64,000 nt of DNA, taken from NCBI RefSeq assembly GCF_002806975.1, contig NZ_NIHD01000005.1:1-64000 (forward strand), written 5' to 3'. The stretch comes from Marinobacter aromaticivorans. Its GTDB lineage: Bacteria > Pseudomonadota > Gammaproteobacteria > Pseudomonadales > Oleiphilaceae. The position numbers were made by a program, and so were the translations under genes. Positions 42,409-52,006 of this stretch are shown in pieces. The notes below the pieces were generated by a model. It did not search any database. It had not been told where the DNA came from and saw only the letters and a program-made list of their open reading frames with translations. Positions within the stretch are counted from its first letter, which is position 1; each line of letters starts with the position of its first letter.

Positions 42409-43371
42409 ATGCGGGAGATCCATGTCGCCGTCGGGGTAATCATTCGCGATGGGCGCGTACTTATTGCCCGCCGCCCGGAACATGCCCATCAGGGTGGTTT
42501 GCTGGAGTTTCCGGGCGGCAAAGTTGAACCGGAGGAAACGGTGCAGGCTGCCCTGGCCCGTGAAATTGCCGAAGAGACCGGCCTGGAAATACCGCTGGGT
42601 AGCCTGCGTCCTGTGATTGGTATCCGCCATGACTATGGCGACAAGCGGGTGTTTCTCGATGTCTGGAAAACCGACCAGGCGCAGGGTGAAGCCCTTGGCC
42701 GTGAAGGGCAGCCCGTCCACTGGGTGAGCCCTGACAGCCTGCGGGATGAGGATTTCCCGGCGGCTAACCGGCCAATTATCCGGGCGCTGCAACTGCCCTC
42801 GTTATTGGCGATAACCGGCCATGTTGGCTCCGGTGCCAGGGGCCTCCAGCAAATGCAAGGCGCCATTGCCGGCTTGTCGAAAACCCGGGGCTCCGGTTTG
42901 GTTGTGCTGCGTGCGCCTGACAGGAGTGCAGGCGACTATGCCACCCTTGCAGAATCCGCATTGGATGCCTGCGAGTCAGCCGGTTTCGGTCTTGTTGTCC
43001 ATGGCTCACCCACAACGTTTGATGACAGTCCCGACGCCGCCGGGTTGCACCTGCCCTGGCGTGAAGCCCGCAGGCTTGAGGCGAGGCCGGTGCCGGATGG
43101 AGTCTGGCTTGGAGTTTCATGCCACGATGCCGGTGAAATCGAACATGCCGCATGTATTGGGGCGGATTACGTGACGCTGGGCCCGGTAAAGCCGACAGCC
43201 ACGCACCCCGGGAGGGCGGCGCTGGGATGGGCGGAATTCCGTGAGCTGGTTTCTGGTGCGCGGGTACCGGTTTTCGGGCTGGGCGGGCTGGCGCCGGCTG
43301 ATCTTGCGGAAGCGCAGGAGGCAGGCGGCCAGGGCGTTGCCGGCATTCGCTACTGGTGGCCCGGCGGCTGA
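42409..43371 (+). CDS. Nudix (MutT-type) hydrolase fused to a thiamine-phosphate-synthase-like domain
   Basis: A 320-aa two-domain protein. Residues 1-130 are MutT: MREIHVAVGVIIRDGRVLIARR and a complete Nudix box from GGKVEPEE to REIAEETG, expected to sanitise 8-oxo-dGTP. Residues of about 135-320 resemble the ThiE/TenI barrel, with LGVSCHDAGEIEHAACIGAD, the phosphate loop GPVKPTATHP and PVFGLGGL. The same fusion occurs after argJ in Pseudomonas. Whether the second domain is catalytic is unknown. ATG 42409 has GTGGAG 6 nt ahead and yields a normal MutT N-terminus; ATG 42388 is an alternative. Confidence 0.9.
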   Translation: MREIHVAVGVIIRDGRVLIARRPEHAHQGGLLEFPGGKVEPEETVQAALAREIAEETGLEIPLGSLRPVIGIRHDYGDKRVFLDVWKTDQAQGEALGREGQPVHWVSPDSLRDEDFPAANRPIIRALQLPSLLAITGHVGSGARGLQQMQGAIAGLSKTRGSGLVVLRAPDRSAGDYATLAESALDACESAGFGLVVHGSPTTFDDSPDAAGLHLPWREARRLEARPVPDGVWLGVSCHDAGEIEHAACIGADYVTLGPVKPTATHPGRAALGWAEFRELVSGARVPVFGLGGLAPADLAEAQEAGGQGVAGIRYWWPGG

Positions 43372-43490
43372 TTACGAGCCTCCGCCGGAGGGCCAAATTT
43401 GTTATGATTATAACCAGAGCCTGATGCAGCCCATTGTTCATTTCGCCATTGACTTCAACCAGGTCCAGAATCGGAACCCCAGGAGATACC

Positions 43491-43973
43491 GTGAGCAAAC
43501 TGACCCACTTAGACGACAAGGGTGAAGCCCGCATGGTGGATGTTACGGAAAAAGCCGTAACCGAACGTGAGGCCCGTGCCGAAGCCACGATATATATGGC
43601 GAGCGAAACCCTGAGAATGATCATCGACGGGGAGCATCCGAAAGGCGACGTGCTGGCAGTCGCCCGTATTGCCGGCATCATGGCGGCAAAAAGAACCCAT
43701 GACCTGATTCCACTGTGTCATGCACTGAACCTCACCTCCGTGAAGGTGGAGCTGACACCCGGCGCTGATGGTGCGTCGGTGCATATTTTGACCCGTTGCA
43801 AACTGGCGGGCCAGACGGGGGTCGAAATGGAAGCCTTGACTGCTGCCAGCATTGCGGCGCTTACCCTCTACGATATGTGCAAGGCGGTTGATAAGGGAAT
43901 GGAAATAGGTGCGGTGAGACTGCTGGAGAAAAAAGGCGGGCGCAGCGGCCACTGGGTTGCCAACGCTCAATGA
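43491..43973 (+). CDS. moaC: cyclic pyranopterin monophosphate synthase
   Basis: A 160-aa enzyme of molybdenum cofactor synthesis that acts after MoaA. The conserved opening [18 protein letters not shown], the [19 protein letters not shown] segment, [11 protein letters not shown] and the C-terminal [24 protein letters not shown] (in parts) are typical. The start is GTG 43491, 5 nt after AGGAG; the open frame back to 43434 is not supported. No other moa gene is adjacent, so moaC stands alone here. Confidence 0.95.
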   Translation: MSKLTHLDDKGEARMVDVTEKAVTEREARAEATIYMASETLRMIIDGEHPKGDVLAVARIAGIMAAKRTHDLIPLCHALNLTSVKVELTPGADGASVHILTRCKLAGQTGVEMEALTAASIAALTLYDMCKAVDKGMEIGAVRLLEKKGGRSGHWVANAQ

Positions 43974-44011
43974 AGTCTGATCTGTAAGGCGTTATGGTTC
44001 TTAGCCCGGCA

Positions 44012-44040
44012 TTACGCCTGTCATCGGCCCATGGTAGAAT
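44012..44040 (+). promoter_or_regulatory. probable ribA promoter
   Basis: TTACGC (44012-44017) and TAGAAT (44035-44040) are 17 nt apart, placing the start near 44047 and a short leader of about 30 nt. The leader is too short for an FMN riboswitch and none is seen. Confidence 0.5.
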
Positions 44041-44075
44041 GCGCCCCCCGATTTACTGAACCACGAGGAAAGACT

Positions 44076-44690
44076 GTGGCTGTTCGTTACATCCAGACCT
44101 GCCGGTTGCCGACCCCGTTCGGGGTGTTCGATTTGCATGGCTTTGAAGAACCGGACACAGGGAAGGAGCATATAGCTTTGACTCTGGGAGCGCTGGAGAG
44201 TGAGGAACCCATGCTGGCCCGTACGCACTCGGAGTGCCTTACCGGTGACGCCCTTTACAGCATGCGTTGCGACTGCGGCTATCAGCTTGAGGAAGCCTTG
44301 CGCAGTATCGCCCGTGAAGGCCGTGGGATCCTTATGTATCTGCGGCAGGAAGGCCGGGGTATCGGTCTGCTCAACAAGATCCGCGCCTACCACCTGCAGG
44401 ATCAGGGCGCTGATACGGTTGAAGCCAACGAGCGCCTCGGGTTTGCAGCGGATCTGCGCGACTACAGCATGTGCAAGGATATGCTGGAGCATCTGGGCAT
44501 CAAAAGCCTGCGCCTGATGACCAACAACCCACGCAAGGTGAAGGCTCTGGCTTCCTATGGCATTGATGTTACGGAGCGAGTACCCCTGCATGTGGGGCGT
44601 AACCCGCACAACGAGCATTATCTGAATACCAAGCAGAGCAAACTCGGGCACTGGCTGGAAACCCACCAGGACGACGACCCGCAGCCATAG
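44076..44690 (+). CDS. ribA: GTP cyclohydrolase II
   Basis: A 204-aa zinc enzyme that starts riboflavin synthesis from GTP. The zinc cysteines are in [18 protein letters not shown], the catalytic region in [20 protein letters not shown], and the C-terminal [17 protein letters not shown]. It is monofunctional, with no RibB domain. The start is GTG 44076, 5 nt after GAGGAA; the longer open frame from 44031 includes the promoter. Confidence 0.96.
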   Translation: MAVRYIQTCRLPTPFGVFDLHGFEEPDTGKEHIALTLGALESEEPMLARTHSECLTGDALYSMRCDCGYQLEEALRSIAREGRGILMYLRQEGRGIGLLNKIRAYHLQDQGADTVEANERLGFAADLRDYSMCKDMLEHLGIKSLRLMTNNPRKVKALASYGIDVTERVPLHVGRNPHNEHYLNTKQSKLGHWLETHQDDDPQP

Positions 44691-44700
44691 CTGGTTAAAC

Positions 44701-44736
44701 AATGCCAAAAGCCCGCCTGAGCGGGCTTTTGGCATT
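44701..44736. terminator. bidirectional terminator between ribA and dxs
   Basis: A perfect 16-bp inverted repeat, AATGCCAAAAGCCCGC with its complement around a CTGA loop. The GC core is flanked by AAAA on one side and TTTT on the other, so it can end both convergent units. Confidence 0.88.
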
Positions 44737-44764
44737 AAAGCAGGGCATGGATTGCCCCGCCGGC

Positions 44765-46696
44765 TTATTTCACTACTTTAAGCCGTTGGTGCTGCAGGCG
44801 CTCCATGCGGGCATTGATGGCCGAGAATATGCCGCCTGCATCCAGCCCACAGGCTTGCAGCAGTTCTCCGTGCTTACCGTGGTCTATGAAGGTATCCGGT
44901 AATCCGAGCTGCAGTACCGGCATGGAGGCTTCCTGCCGGTTGAGAAATTCCGTAACAGCACTACCCGCGCCGCCGGCAATCGCATTCTCTTCCAGCGTCA
45001 CCAGCAACTCGTGCTGCTCCGCCAGGGCCAGAATCAGGGCCTCATCCAGCGGTTTTACAAAGCGCATGTCTGCAACGGTTGCCCCCAGTTTTTCTGCAGC
45101 GTCCAGTGCCGGGGCAAGCAGGGTACCAAAATTGAGAATGGCAATACGCCTGCCTTCACGAACGATACGCCCCTTGCCTATTTCAAGAGCGGTAAGTTCT
45201 TTTCGGATCGTCGCTCCTGGCCCGGTGCCGCGTGGGTAACGCACAGCAGCGGGACCGTTAAACAGCATGCCGGTATGCAGCAGCTGACGGGTTTCATTTT
45301 CGTCTGACGGTGTCATCACGATCATGTTCGGGATGCACCGCAGGTAGCTGATATCAAAAGCACCGGCATGAGTCGGGCCGTCTTCACCCACCAGGCCGGC
45401 ACGGTCGATGGCAAAGAGTACATCCAGATTCTGGATAGCGACATCGTGTATGAGCTGATCATAAGCCCGTTGTAAAAACGTGGAGTAAATGGCAACCACT
45501 GGCTTTGCGCCATCACAGGCCATGCCTGCCGCAAGTGTAACCGCGTGCTGTTCGGCAATCGCAACGTCAAAATAACGCTCCGGAAAGCGTCGAGAGAACG
45601 CCAGCAGGTCTGAGCCTTCGCACATGGCAGGGGTAATGCCGTTTACCCGTTCATCCAGCTCGGCAGCATCACACAGCCACTGGCCAAACACGTTGGCGTA
45701 CTTGGGCTTGTCAGGAGCGGGCTTCACCGGCTCTGGTTTGCTGGGTGGCACAGGCTCGATCTTGTTGATGGCGTGGTAACCGATGGGGTCGGCTTCCGCC
45801 GGGGCAAAGCCCTTACCCTTGGTGGTTACCACGTGGAGAAACTGTGGTCCCTCCAGCTCACGGATATTTTCCAGGGTTTCAACCAGTAAGGGCAGGTCGT
45901 GCCCGTCTATGGGGCCAATGTAGTTGAAGCCAAGTTCCTCGAACAGGGTTCCCGGCGCAATCATGCCCTTGAAGTGTTCTTCGGTTTTCTTCGCCAGAGC
46001 CATCAGGTGCGGCGCACCCTGCAGGACCTTCTTGCTGCTGTCGCGCACCTGGTTGTAGGTGCGGCTTGAAAGCAGCTTGGCGAAATAGTTGGACAGACCA
46101 CCAACATTGTGGGAAATCGACATGTCGTTGTCGTTCAGGATCACCAGCATGTCGGCGTGCAGGTGGCCAGCATGGTTCAGCGCCTCGAAGGCCATGCCTG
46201 CGGTCATGGCACCATCGCCGATAACGGCAATGCTCTTGCGCCCCGTTTTCTGCTGGCGGGCAGCCACGGCCATGCCCAGGGCGGCACTGATGGACGTGCT
46301 GGAGTGACCTACACCAAAGGTGTCGTATTCGCTCTCCGCCCGCTTCGGGAAGCCTGCCAGGCCATCCTTGCGCCGGATGCTGCCCATCTGTTCGCGGCGG
46401 CCTGTTAGGATTTTGTGGGGGTAGGCCTGGTGGCCCACATCCCATACCAGACGGTCTTCGGGTGTGTTGAATACGTAATGCAGGGCCACGGTCAGTTCCA
46501 GTACACCCAGCCCGGCGCCAAAATGTCCGCCTGTCTGGCCAACAGACCATAGCAGGAATGCCCTGAGCTCACGGGCAAACTGAACGAGCTGGTCCGATGG
46601 CAGCTCCCTCAATTGTGCGGGTACGTCAACCCGGTCCAGTAACGGAGTGTTGGGCCGCTGTGACGGGATTTCCTTGAAAATATAAGTATCCTGCAT
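44765..46696 (-). CDS. dxs: 1-deoxy-D-xylulose-5-phosphate synthase
   Basis: A 643-aa thiamine-diphosphate enzyme, first step of the MEP isoprenoid pathway. Visible motifs include [34 protein letters not shown], the ThDP-binding [15 protein letters not shown] to LNDNDMSIS, and the transketolase pyrimidine-domain [15 protein letters not shown]. The frame starts 14 codons further upstream, but [11 protein letters not shown] at 46696 is the natural N-terminus. It is the last gene of xseB-ispA-dxs. Confidence 0.96.
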   Translation of the reverse strand: MQDTYIFKEIPSQRPNTPLLDRVDVPAQLRELPSDQLVQFARELRAFLLWSVGQTGGHFGAGLGVLELTVALHYVFNTPEDRLVWDVGHQAYPHKILTGRREQMGSIRRKDGLAGFPKRAESEYDTFGVGHSSTSISAALGMAVAARQQKTGRKSIAVIGDGAMTAGMAFEALNHAGHLHADMLVILNDNDMSISHNVGGLSNYFAKLLSSRTYNQVRDSSKKVLQGAPHLMALAKKTEEHFKGMIAPGTLFEELGFNYIGPIDGHDLPLLVETLENIRELEGPQFLHVVTTKGKGFAPAEADPIGYHAINKIEPVPPSKPEPVKPAPDKPKYANVFGQWLCDAAELDERVNGITPAMCEGSDLLAFSRRFPERYFDVAIAEQHAVTLAAGMACDGAKPVVAIYSTFLQRAYDQLIHDVAIQNLDVLFAIDRAGLVGEDGPTHAGAFDISYLRCIPNMIVMTPSDENETRQLLHTGMLFNGPAAVRYPRGTGPGATIRKELTALEIGKGRIVREGRRIAILNFGTLLAPALDAAEKLGATVADMRFVKPLDEALILALAEQHELLVTLEENAIAGGAGSAVTEFLNRQEASMPVLQLGLPDTFIDHGKHGELLQACGLDAGGIFSAINARMERLQHQRLKVVK

Positions 46697-46813
46697 CTGC
46701 TCGGGTCTTTTCCGGAGTGTTCGGTAACTTCCTGGCATTATAGGGGAACAGGGCCACCTGTTTCACACATGTCCGGGCATTTGTTACGAAATTGTACTGA
46801 GCCCCCGCAAGGG

Positions 46814-47710
46814 TCAATAGGTTCTGGCTACCACATAGTCGGCCATGGCTCTGAGAGGATCGGCTTCCGGCCCGAAATCCTGCAGGCTCTCAAGCGCGCT
46901 TTCAAGCAGGGCGGAAAGATGCTCCCGTGCGCCTTCCAATCCCAGCAGCGCGGGATAGGTTGGCTTGGCCCGGGCGACATCAGAGCCCTGTGGTTTGCCG
47001 ATGGTTTCGGTGTCGCCTTCAATATCAAGGAGGTCATCCTGTACCTGAAAGGCCAGCCCGAGGGCTTTGGCATAACCGGCCAGTGCCTGCAGTGAGCGGT
47101 CACTGACGCCGGGCGCGGTCAGGGCTCCGATGCGAACACTGGCTTCAATCAGGGCGCCGGTTTTATGCCGGTGCATGGTTTCCAGCTGGGCAAGATCGAG
47201 GCTCTTGCCCACGGACTCCAGATCAATCGCCTGGCCACCCACCATGCCACTGTGCCCGCTTGCTCGGGCCAGCTCCTGAATCATGGCAAGACGCGCCCCT
47301 GTTGCAATGCCCGGAGCCTCTGCCAGCCATTCGAAGGCCAGGGCCTGCAAGGCATCGCCGGCGAGGATGGCGGTGGCTTCATCAAAGGCAATGTGGGCTG
47401 TGGGGCGGCCCCGGCGCAGTTCGTCGTTATCCATTGCGGGCAAGTCGTCATGCACAAGCGAGTAAGCGTGGATCAGCTCCACCGCACAGGCTGGCACCAG
47501 TGCCGCATCCATGCCCTGGCCGAGGGCGTTTGCGGCGGCCAGGCTCAGGGCCGGGCGAATACGCTTGCCACCACCCAGAACACTGTAGCGCATGGCCTCC
47601 TGCAGCCGCTCGGAGGTAGACCCGGAGGCAATGCGGCGATCCAGCTCTGCATCCACGCGGCTGCGACAGGTTTCCAGGTATTCCATGAAAGACGGTTTTC
47701 CATTGTGCAT
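46814..47710 (-). CDS. ispA: farnesyl diphosphate synthase
   Basis: A 298-aa all-helical prenyltransferase. The first aspartate-rich motif is HDDLPAMDND with the following RRGRPT, and the second is QVQDDLLDIEGD; both are intact. LGGGKRIRPAL binds the allylic substrate. The product feeds quinones and undecaprenyl phosphate. The start codon shares one base with the xseB stop, and dxs follows after 117 nt. Confidence 0.95.
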   Translation of the reverse strand: MHNGKPSFMEYLETCRSRVDAELDRRIASGSTSERLQEAMRYSVLGGGKRIRPALSLAAANALGQGMDAALVPACAVELIHAYSLVHDDLPAMDNDELRRGRPTAHIAFDEATAILAGDALQALAFEWLAEAPGIATGARLAMIQELARASGHSGMVGGQAIDLESVGKSLDLAQLETMHRHKTGALIEASVRIGALTAPGVSDRSLQALAGYAKALGLAFQVQDDLLDIEGDTETIGKPQGSDVARAKPTYPALLGLEGAREHLSALLESALESLQDFGPEADPLRAMADYVVARTY

Positions 47711-47964
47711 CAGTCGGCGTCATCCGGAGAAAACGAATGGGTTTCCAGAGTGCCATCGTCGTTCTGTACCAGTTGCTCAACCCGCTGTTCGGCGCTTTTC
47801 AGGGCCTGCTGGCAGGCGCGAGTGAGCTTTACACCACGTTCGAAGGCAGCCAGGGATTGCTCCAGGGACATCTCGCCCTGCTCCAGATTGCGAACCAGGG
47901 TTTCCAGCTCATCAAGGGATTTTTCAAAATCAGCAATGGATGTTGCGTCTTGTTGACTGGCCAT
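47710..47964 (-). CDS. xseB: exodeoxyribonuclease VII small subunit
   Basis: An 84-aa helical protein with the XseB core FEKSLDELETLVRNLEQGEM followed by SLEQSLAAFERGVKLTRAC. It forms, with XseA encoded elsewhere, the nuclease that degrades single-stranded DNA. The xseB-ispA-dxs order is common in gammaproteobacteria. Confidence 0.94.
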   Translation of the reverse strand: MASQQDATSIADFEKSLDELETLVRNLEQGEMSLEQSLAAFERGVKLTRACQQALKSAEQRVEQLVQNDDGTLETHSFSPDDAD

Positions 47965-48018
47965 CGGCGGCCCTCCGATCGGGTGAACGAATTTGCGGAT
48001 TATATCAGAGGCTGAGCG

Positions 48019-48792
48019 CTATCGCTGCCAGTGGAATTCCCGGTACTCATCCGGGCGGCCTTCGGGTGCCCAGCTTTGTTCGGTAACGTATATTTCACCC
48101 GAATCAGAGACACTGACAATGGTTGTTGCGCGGGTGCCATAGTCCGTACCGGTTATAAATGGCGACGATAAAAAACGCTCCGTATCGCGATTCACGCCGG
48201 TATCTGGCAGCAGGTGGTCCGGCGCCGGCGTAGTATCCTGCAACAGCCGGGTAAGGTCATGGTGCAAGGCTTCGGCGCTGTTCCGTGCCGCTTTCACGGT
48301 ATGATCGACGGCTTCTCTGAGGCGCACGAGTTTGGGCCAGGGGGTTTGCAGCAGGTGATTGCTCAGGCCATAGGTTCCACGGAAAATACTGCGGCCCGGA
48401 TGGGCGTCGCGGTTGCTGAAATACCAACCGGACGTCTCGCTGAGGCGCACAAGGTTGAATCCTGCATAACGGGCAGTCGTGTTTGCAAGGTTTTCCCGCA
48501 ACTGTGCTTCCGGCTCGCCCAGAGCCCTGAGGGGCAGCTCACCACGGCTGGCATGGCCGGCCTCGGGTGAACCTTCGCGAACATTGGTTACTGCGGTTAC
48601 CCGGCCTTCGGGAGAAACCGCCAGCCAGGTGCCTCGGGATCGCAGATCCCTGCCGGAGAGCACCCGCTGGCCGGTTTCCGTTGTCCACCAGTCCAGTGGT
48701 GCAGTAGGGCGGCGAAAAAACTCGTCCCGGTTGGCGGCCACCACCAGGGGGAACCGGGCGCTCTGGCCAAGAGAGAATGCGATCAGGCACAT
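48019..48792 (-). CDS. NRDE (TANGO2-like) family protein
   Basis: A 257-aa protein beginning MCLIAFSLGQ with Cys2 in the N-terminal nucleophile-like position, and the name-giving ANRDEFFRRPTAPLDWW at about residues 19-35. LSGRDLRSRGTWLAVSPEGRVTAVTN and GTYGLSNHLLQTPWPKL are family-typical. Eukaryotic TANGO2 homologues have been linked to heme or lipid handling, but the bacterial function is not established. It is a single gene divergent from the TauE-type exporter. Confidence 0.88.
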   Translation of the reverse strand: MCLIAFSLGQSARFPLVVAANRDEFFRRPTAPLDWWTTETGQRVLSGRDLRSRGTWLAVSPEGRVTAVTNVREGSPEAGHASRGELPLRALGEPEAQLRENLANTTARYAGFNLVRLSETSGWYFSNRDAHPGRSIFRGTYGLSNHLLQTPWPKLVRLREAVDHTVKAARNSAEALHHDLTRLLQDTTPAPDHLLPDTGVNRDTERFLSSPFITGTDYGTRATTIVSVSDSGEIYVTEQSWAPEGRPDEYREFHWQR

Positions 48793-48843
48793 GCGGGGTT
48801 TATCTCCCGGGTTAATGGTTTATTGCTGGGTGATGAACGTGCT

Positions 48844-48864
48844 GCTGGTGTGTATCATACCAGC
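48844..48864. repeat. 21-nt imperfect palindrome between divergent genes
   Basis: GCTGGTGTGTATCATACCAGC has 9-bp arms with one G-T mismatch around TAT. It sits 28 nt before the exporter start and about 50 nt before the NRDE start, a suitable place for an operator, although no promoter consensus is clear. Confidence 0.4.
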
Positions 48865-48891
48865 CTTATTTTGCCGGATCTGTGAGTGACT

Positions 48892-49689
48892 ATGTCCCTG
48901 TTGTCGGTATTTTCCATCTATCTGTTGCTTGGAGCCTTCGCGGGCACACTTGCGGGCCTGTTTGGTATTGGCGGTGGCCTCATTATTGTGCCGGTACTGA
49001 TTTTCAGTTTCGGGTTACAGGGCTTCAGCCCCGAAATCGCAGCCCATATGGCTGTGGGCACCTCGCTGGCCACCATTGTTTTTACCTCCATGAGTTCGAT
49101 TCGCACTCACCACATCCACGGAGCCATTCGCTGGGATGTATTTCGGCCCATGGCCCTTGGTATTGTGGTTGGTGCCGTAACAGGAGCCTGGACAGCGGCC
49201 TTATTGAGCGGCGCCGCCCTGGAACTGATTATCGGGCTGTTTGTCATTCTGGTGGGCATTAAAATGCTGTTTGATGTAAATCCCTCGCCGGGCCGGGACA
49301 TTCCCGGCAAGCCGGGCCTTGGTGCGGCAGGTGCGGGTATTGGCTGGGCTTCCGCCATATTCGGTATAGGGGGAGGCACCCTGACCGTGCCTTATCTGAG
49401 CTGGTGCAACGTTCGCATGCAGCAGGCGGTGGGTACCTCAGCGGCATGCGGGTTGCCCATTGCGGTAGCCGGTGCGCTTGGCAACGCCTGGACGGGTTGG
49501 CAGGAGCCGGTACTGCCTGAATACAGCCTTGGCTTTATCTATGTGCCGGCCCTAATTGGAATCATTCTCACCAGTGTGATGTTCGCGCGCGTTGGAGCCA
49601 ACCTGGCACACCGGCTTAATGCCAAAGTGCTGAAGCGTGTGTTTGCCATCCTGCTCTTGCTGGTTGGCCTTCGTTTTCTTTTGAGCTGA
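48892..49689 (+). CDS. TauE/SafE family permease (putative sulfite or organosulfur exporter)
   Basis: A 265-aa membrane protein with about eight helices. The duplicated glycine-rich signature is seen in [15 protein letters not shown] near residue 24 and [15 protein letters not shown] near residue 160. Family members export sulfite, sulfoacetate or related anions, but the substrate cannot be deduced. A GTG six bases upstream is a possible start. It is 10 nt upstream of lgt and likely cotranscribed with lgt and thyA. Confidence 0.9.
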   Translation: MSLLSVFSIYLLLGAFAGTLAGLFGIGGGLIIVPVLIFSFGLQGFSPEIAAHMAVGTSLATIVFTSMSSIRTHHIHGAIRWDVFRPMALGIVVGAVTGAWTAALLSGAALELIIGLFVILVGIKMLFDVNPSPGRDIPGKPGLGAAGAGIGWASAIFGIGGGTLTVPYLSWCNVRMQQAVGTSAACGLPIAVAGALGNAWTGWQEPVLPEYSLGFIYVPALIGIILTSVMFARVGANLAHRLNAKVLKRVFAILLLLVGLRFLLS

Positions 49690-49699
49690 GAGGTTATTG

Positions 49700-50488
49700 A
49701 TGCTTCAGCATCCACAGATAGACCCGGTTGCCATTGCTATCGGGCCACTCAAGATTCACTGGTACGGGCTTACCTACCTTGTCGGGTTTCTTGCCGGTTG
49801 GTGGCTGGGCAGGTTGCGTTCACGAAAACCCTGGTCTCCGGTTACCGAAGAACAAATGGGCGACCTGCTGTTTTACCTTGCGCTTGGCGTCATTCTGGGC
49901 GGGCGCTTTGGCTACGTGATCTTCTACAATTTCGATACTTTTCTGGCGGATCCGCTGTGGCTGGTGCGGGTTTGGGAAGGTGGTATGTCATTCCACGGTG
50001 GATTACTGGGTGTCATGTTCGCCATGTGGTGGTATGGCCGCAAAATCGGAACCGGCTTCTGGCGCCTTGCCGATTTCGTTGCACCCCTGGTGCCGGTGGG
50101 CCTTGGGGCCGGGCGTATTGGTAACTTCATTAACGGTGAACTCTGGGGCAAACCTACGGATCTGCCCTGGGGCATGGTGTTCCCCCAGGCACCGGACGCG
50201 CTGGCACGCCACCCCTCCCAGCTGTACCAGTTCGCCCTCGAGGGTGTGGTGTTTTTCATTATACTCTGGTGGTTCTCAGCCAAACCGCGCCCGAGAATGG
50301 CTGTGGCCGGGCTGTTCCTTGTGTGCTACGGCGTTTTCCGTTTTCTGGTGGAGTTTGTGCGCCAGCCGGATGCCCAACTGGGCTATCTGGCGTTTGACTG
50401 GCTGACCATGGGGCAGGTACTTTCCTTCCCGATGATCCTGACCGGCGCTGCCCTGATGTTTATTGCTTACCGGAGAAACGCGGAATGA
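49700..50488 (+). CDS. lgt: phosphatidylglycerol:prolipoprotein diacylglyceryl transferase
   Basis: A 262-aa polytopic inner-membrane enzyme that adds the lipid to the lipobox cysteine, for example of LpoA. The conserved [39 protein letters not shown] and the [13 protein letters not shown] motif are present. It is followed by thyA with a 4-base overlap (ATGA), the usual lgt-thyA pair. Confidence 0.96.
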   Translation: MLQHPQIDPVAIAIGPLKIHWYGLTYLVGFLAGWWLGRLRSRKPWSPVTEEQMGDLLFYLALGVILGGRFGYVIFYNFDTFLADPLWLVRVWEGGMSFHGGLLGVMFAMWWYGRKIGTGFWRLADFVAPLVPVGLGAGRIGNFINGELWGKPTDLPWGMVFPQAPDALARHPSQLYQFALEGVVFFIILWWFSAKPRPRMAVAGLFLVCYGVFRFLVEFVRQPDAQLGYLAFDWLTMGQVLSFPMILTGAALMFIAYRRNAE

Positions 50489-51324
50489 AGGCTTATCTCG
50501 ATCTTATGCGGGACGTAGTGGACAACGGATTCGATAAAGGCGATCGAACCGGCGTTGGCACCCGCTCGGTTTTCGGGCGCCAGATCCGTTTTAACCTTCA
50601 GGATGGCTTCCCGCTGGTCACCACCAAAAAAGTGCATCTGCGCAGTATAATTTACGAGCTGCTCTGGTTCCTGAACGGCTCCACAGACAACAACTGGCTG
50701 AAAGAGCGGAAGGTTTCCATCTGGAACGAATGGGCGCTGGAAAACGGCGACCTCGGACCGATTTACGGTAAACAATGGCGAAGCTGGGAGTGCCCGGATG
50801 GCCGGGTAGTGGACCAGATCAGCGAAGTGATTGAGCAGATTCGCAACAAACCAAACTCCCGTCGCCTGATTGTCTCCGCCTGGAACCCGGCAGAACTTCC
50901 GGATGAGTCGATCAGTCCGCAGGAAAACGTAGAGAAAGGCCTTATGGCGTTGGCTCCCTGTCATTGCCTGTTCCAGTTCTATGTGATTGACGGCAAGCTC
51001 TCCTGCCAACTTTACCAACGCAGCGCCGACCTGTTTCTGGGAGTGCCGTTCAATATCGCATCTTATGCGCTGCTGACTCACATGATCGCTCAGCAATGTG
51101 ATCTGGATGTTGGCGAGTTCGTTCATACCTTTGGCGACTGTCACCTGTATCAAAATCACCTCACCGATGACATCGTTTTCGAGCAGCTAAAGCGCGAGCC
51201 CAAAGTCTTGCCGAACCTGGTTATCAAGCGTAAGCCAGACTCCATTTTCGATTATGAACTGGAAGACTTCGAATTCGAAGGCTACGACCCATACCCCGGA
51301 ATCAAAGCGCCCATAGCAATCTAA
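50485..51324 (+). CDS. thyA: thymidylate synthase
   Basis: A 279-aa methyltransferase making dTMP. The nucleophile is Cys159 in [13 protein letters not shown]. The folate and dUMP contacts [20 protein letters not shown] and [12 protein letters not shown] are standard. It is about 15 residues longer than the E. coli enzyme; the extra part lies before the active site (residues about 85-150, [15 protein letters not shown]). The dihydrofolate it produces is reduced by FolA, encoded next. Confidence 0.97.
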   Translation: MKAYLDLMRDVVDNGFDKGDRTGVGTRSVFGRQIRFNLQDGFPLVTTKKVHLRSIIYELLWFLNGSTDNNWLKERKVSIWNEWALENGDLGPIYGKQWRSWECPDGRVVDQISEVIEQIRNKPNSRRLIVSAWNPAELPDESISPQENVEKGLMALAPCHCLFQFYVIDGKLSCQLYQRSADLFLGVPFNIASYALLTHMIAQQCDLDVGEFVHTFGDCHLYQNHLTDDIVFEQLKREPKVLPNLVIKRKPDSIFDYELEDFEFEGYDPYPGIKAPIAI

Positions 51325-51353
51325 ATCAGTCAGGCTCCACCCAAAGTTCGATC

Positions 51354-51464
51354 GCAAGGATGCGGGAAGGACTCTCCAAAAATGTGCGGAGCCATGGATG
51401 GCGGAGCCAAGCGTGCACGGACGTATTCACAGCGTTTTTTGGAGAGTCCTTCCCGCATTCTTGC
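51354..51464. repeat. 111-nt palindromic element between thyA and folA
   Basis: A left arm at 51354-51382 (GCAAGGATGCGGGAAGGACT onwards) and a right arm at 51436-51464 are complementary over 29 bases with one G-T mismatch. The 53-nt loop has its own internal palindrome around GCCATGGATGGC and a CGTGCACG segment. It has the form of a REP or small MITE-like interspersed element. It has no target duplication that I can see. I recognise similar intergenic sequence from related marine bacteria but cannot confirm it. Confidence 0.7.
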
Positions 51465-51490
51465 AGCCCCCGAATCAGAGGAACCCAAGC

Positions 51491-52006
51491 ATGCGTAAAG
51501 CACTAATCGTCGCCATGTCCCGAAACCGCGTTATTGGTCGGAACAATAATTTACCCTGGTACTTACCGGGTGATCTGAAGTATTTCAAGCAGGCGACCAT
51601 GGGGAAACCCATCATCATGGGCCGTAAAACCTGGGACTCCATTGGCAGGCCGCTACCAGGCCGCATGAATGTCGTTATTTCCCGCAATGCAGACCGGGAA
51701 GCACCCGCTGGAACTGTTACAGCAAAATCACTGGAAGAGGCCCTGATAAAAGCCGAAGCACAGGCTGAACTGGATGGTACTGACGAAGTAATGATTATCG
51801 GGGGAGGGCAGATCTATGCAGAAGCGCTACCCATGGTAGACCGCCTGTACATCACCCAGGTGCACGCCGAAGTGGATGGCGATGCGTATTTTCCGGAAGT
51901 GAACTGGGATGAGTGGGAAGAAATCGGACGGGAGGATTTCTCCGCGTCCGACAACAATCCTTACGACTACAGCTTCGTGGTCTATCAGCGCTTGGCGTCA
52001 GACTGA
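51491..52006 (+). CDS. folA: dihydrofolate reductase
   Basis: A 171-aa enzyme that regenerates tetrahydrofolate. The catalytic Asp28 is in LPGDLKYFK, preceded by NNLPWYLP; IMGRKTWDSIGRPLPGR and MIIGGGQIYAEALP bind NADPH. The frame is open to 51398, but that extension reads through the palindromic element, so ATG 51491, 9 nt after GAGGA, is the start. Its last 22 bases overlap the end of the convergent helicase gene. Confidence 0.96.
   Translation: MRKALIVAMSRNRVIGRNNNLPWYLPGDLKYFKQATMGKPIIMGRKTWDSIGRPLPGRMNVVISRNADREAPAGTVTAKSLEEALIKAEAQAELDGTDEVMIIGGGQIYAEALPMVDRLYITQVHAEVDGDAYFPEVNWDEWEEIGREDFSASDNNPYDYSFVVYQRLASD

Noticed and set aside
43372..43490. Molybdenum cofactor riboswitch ahead of moaC
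   Set aside because: Only a small CCTCCGCCGGAGG hairpin and -10-like AT-rich bases are present; the conserved riboswitch architecture is missing and the gap is short.
51398..51490. N-terminal extension of folA
   Set aside because: It is translated palindromic-element sequence; a ribosome site supports ATG 51491.
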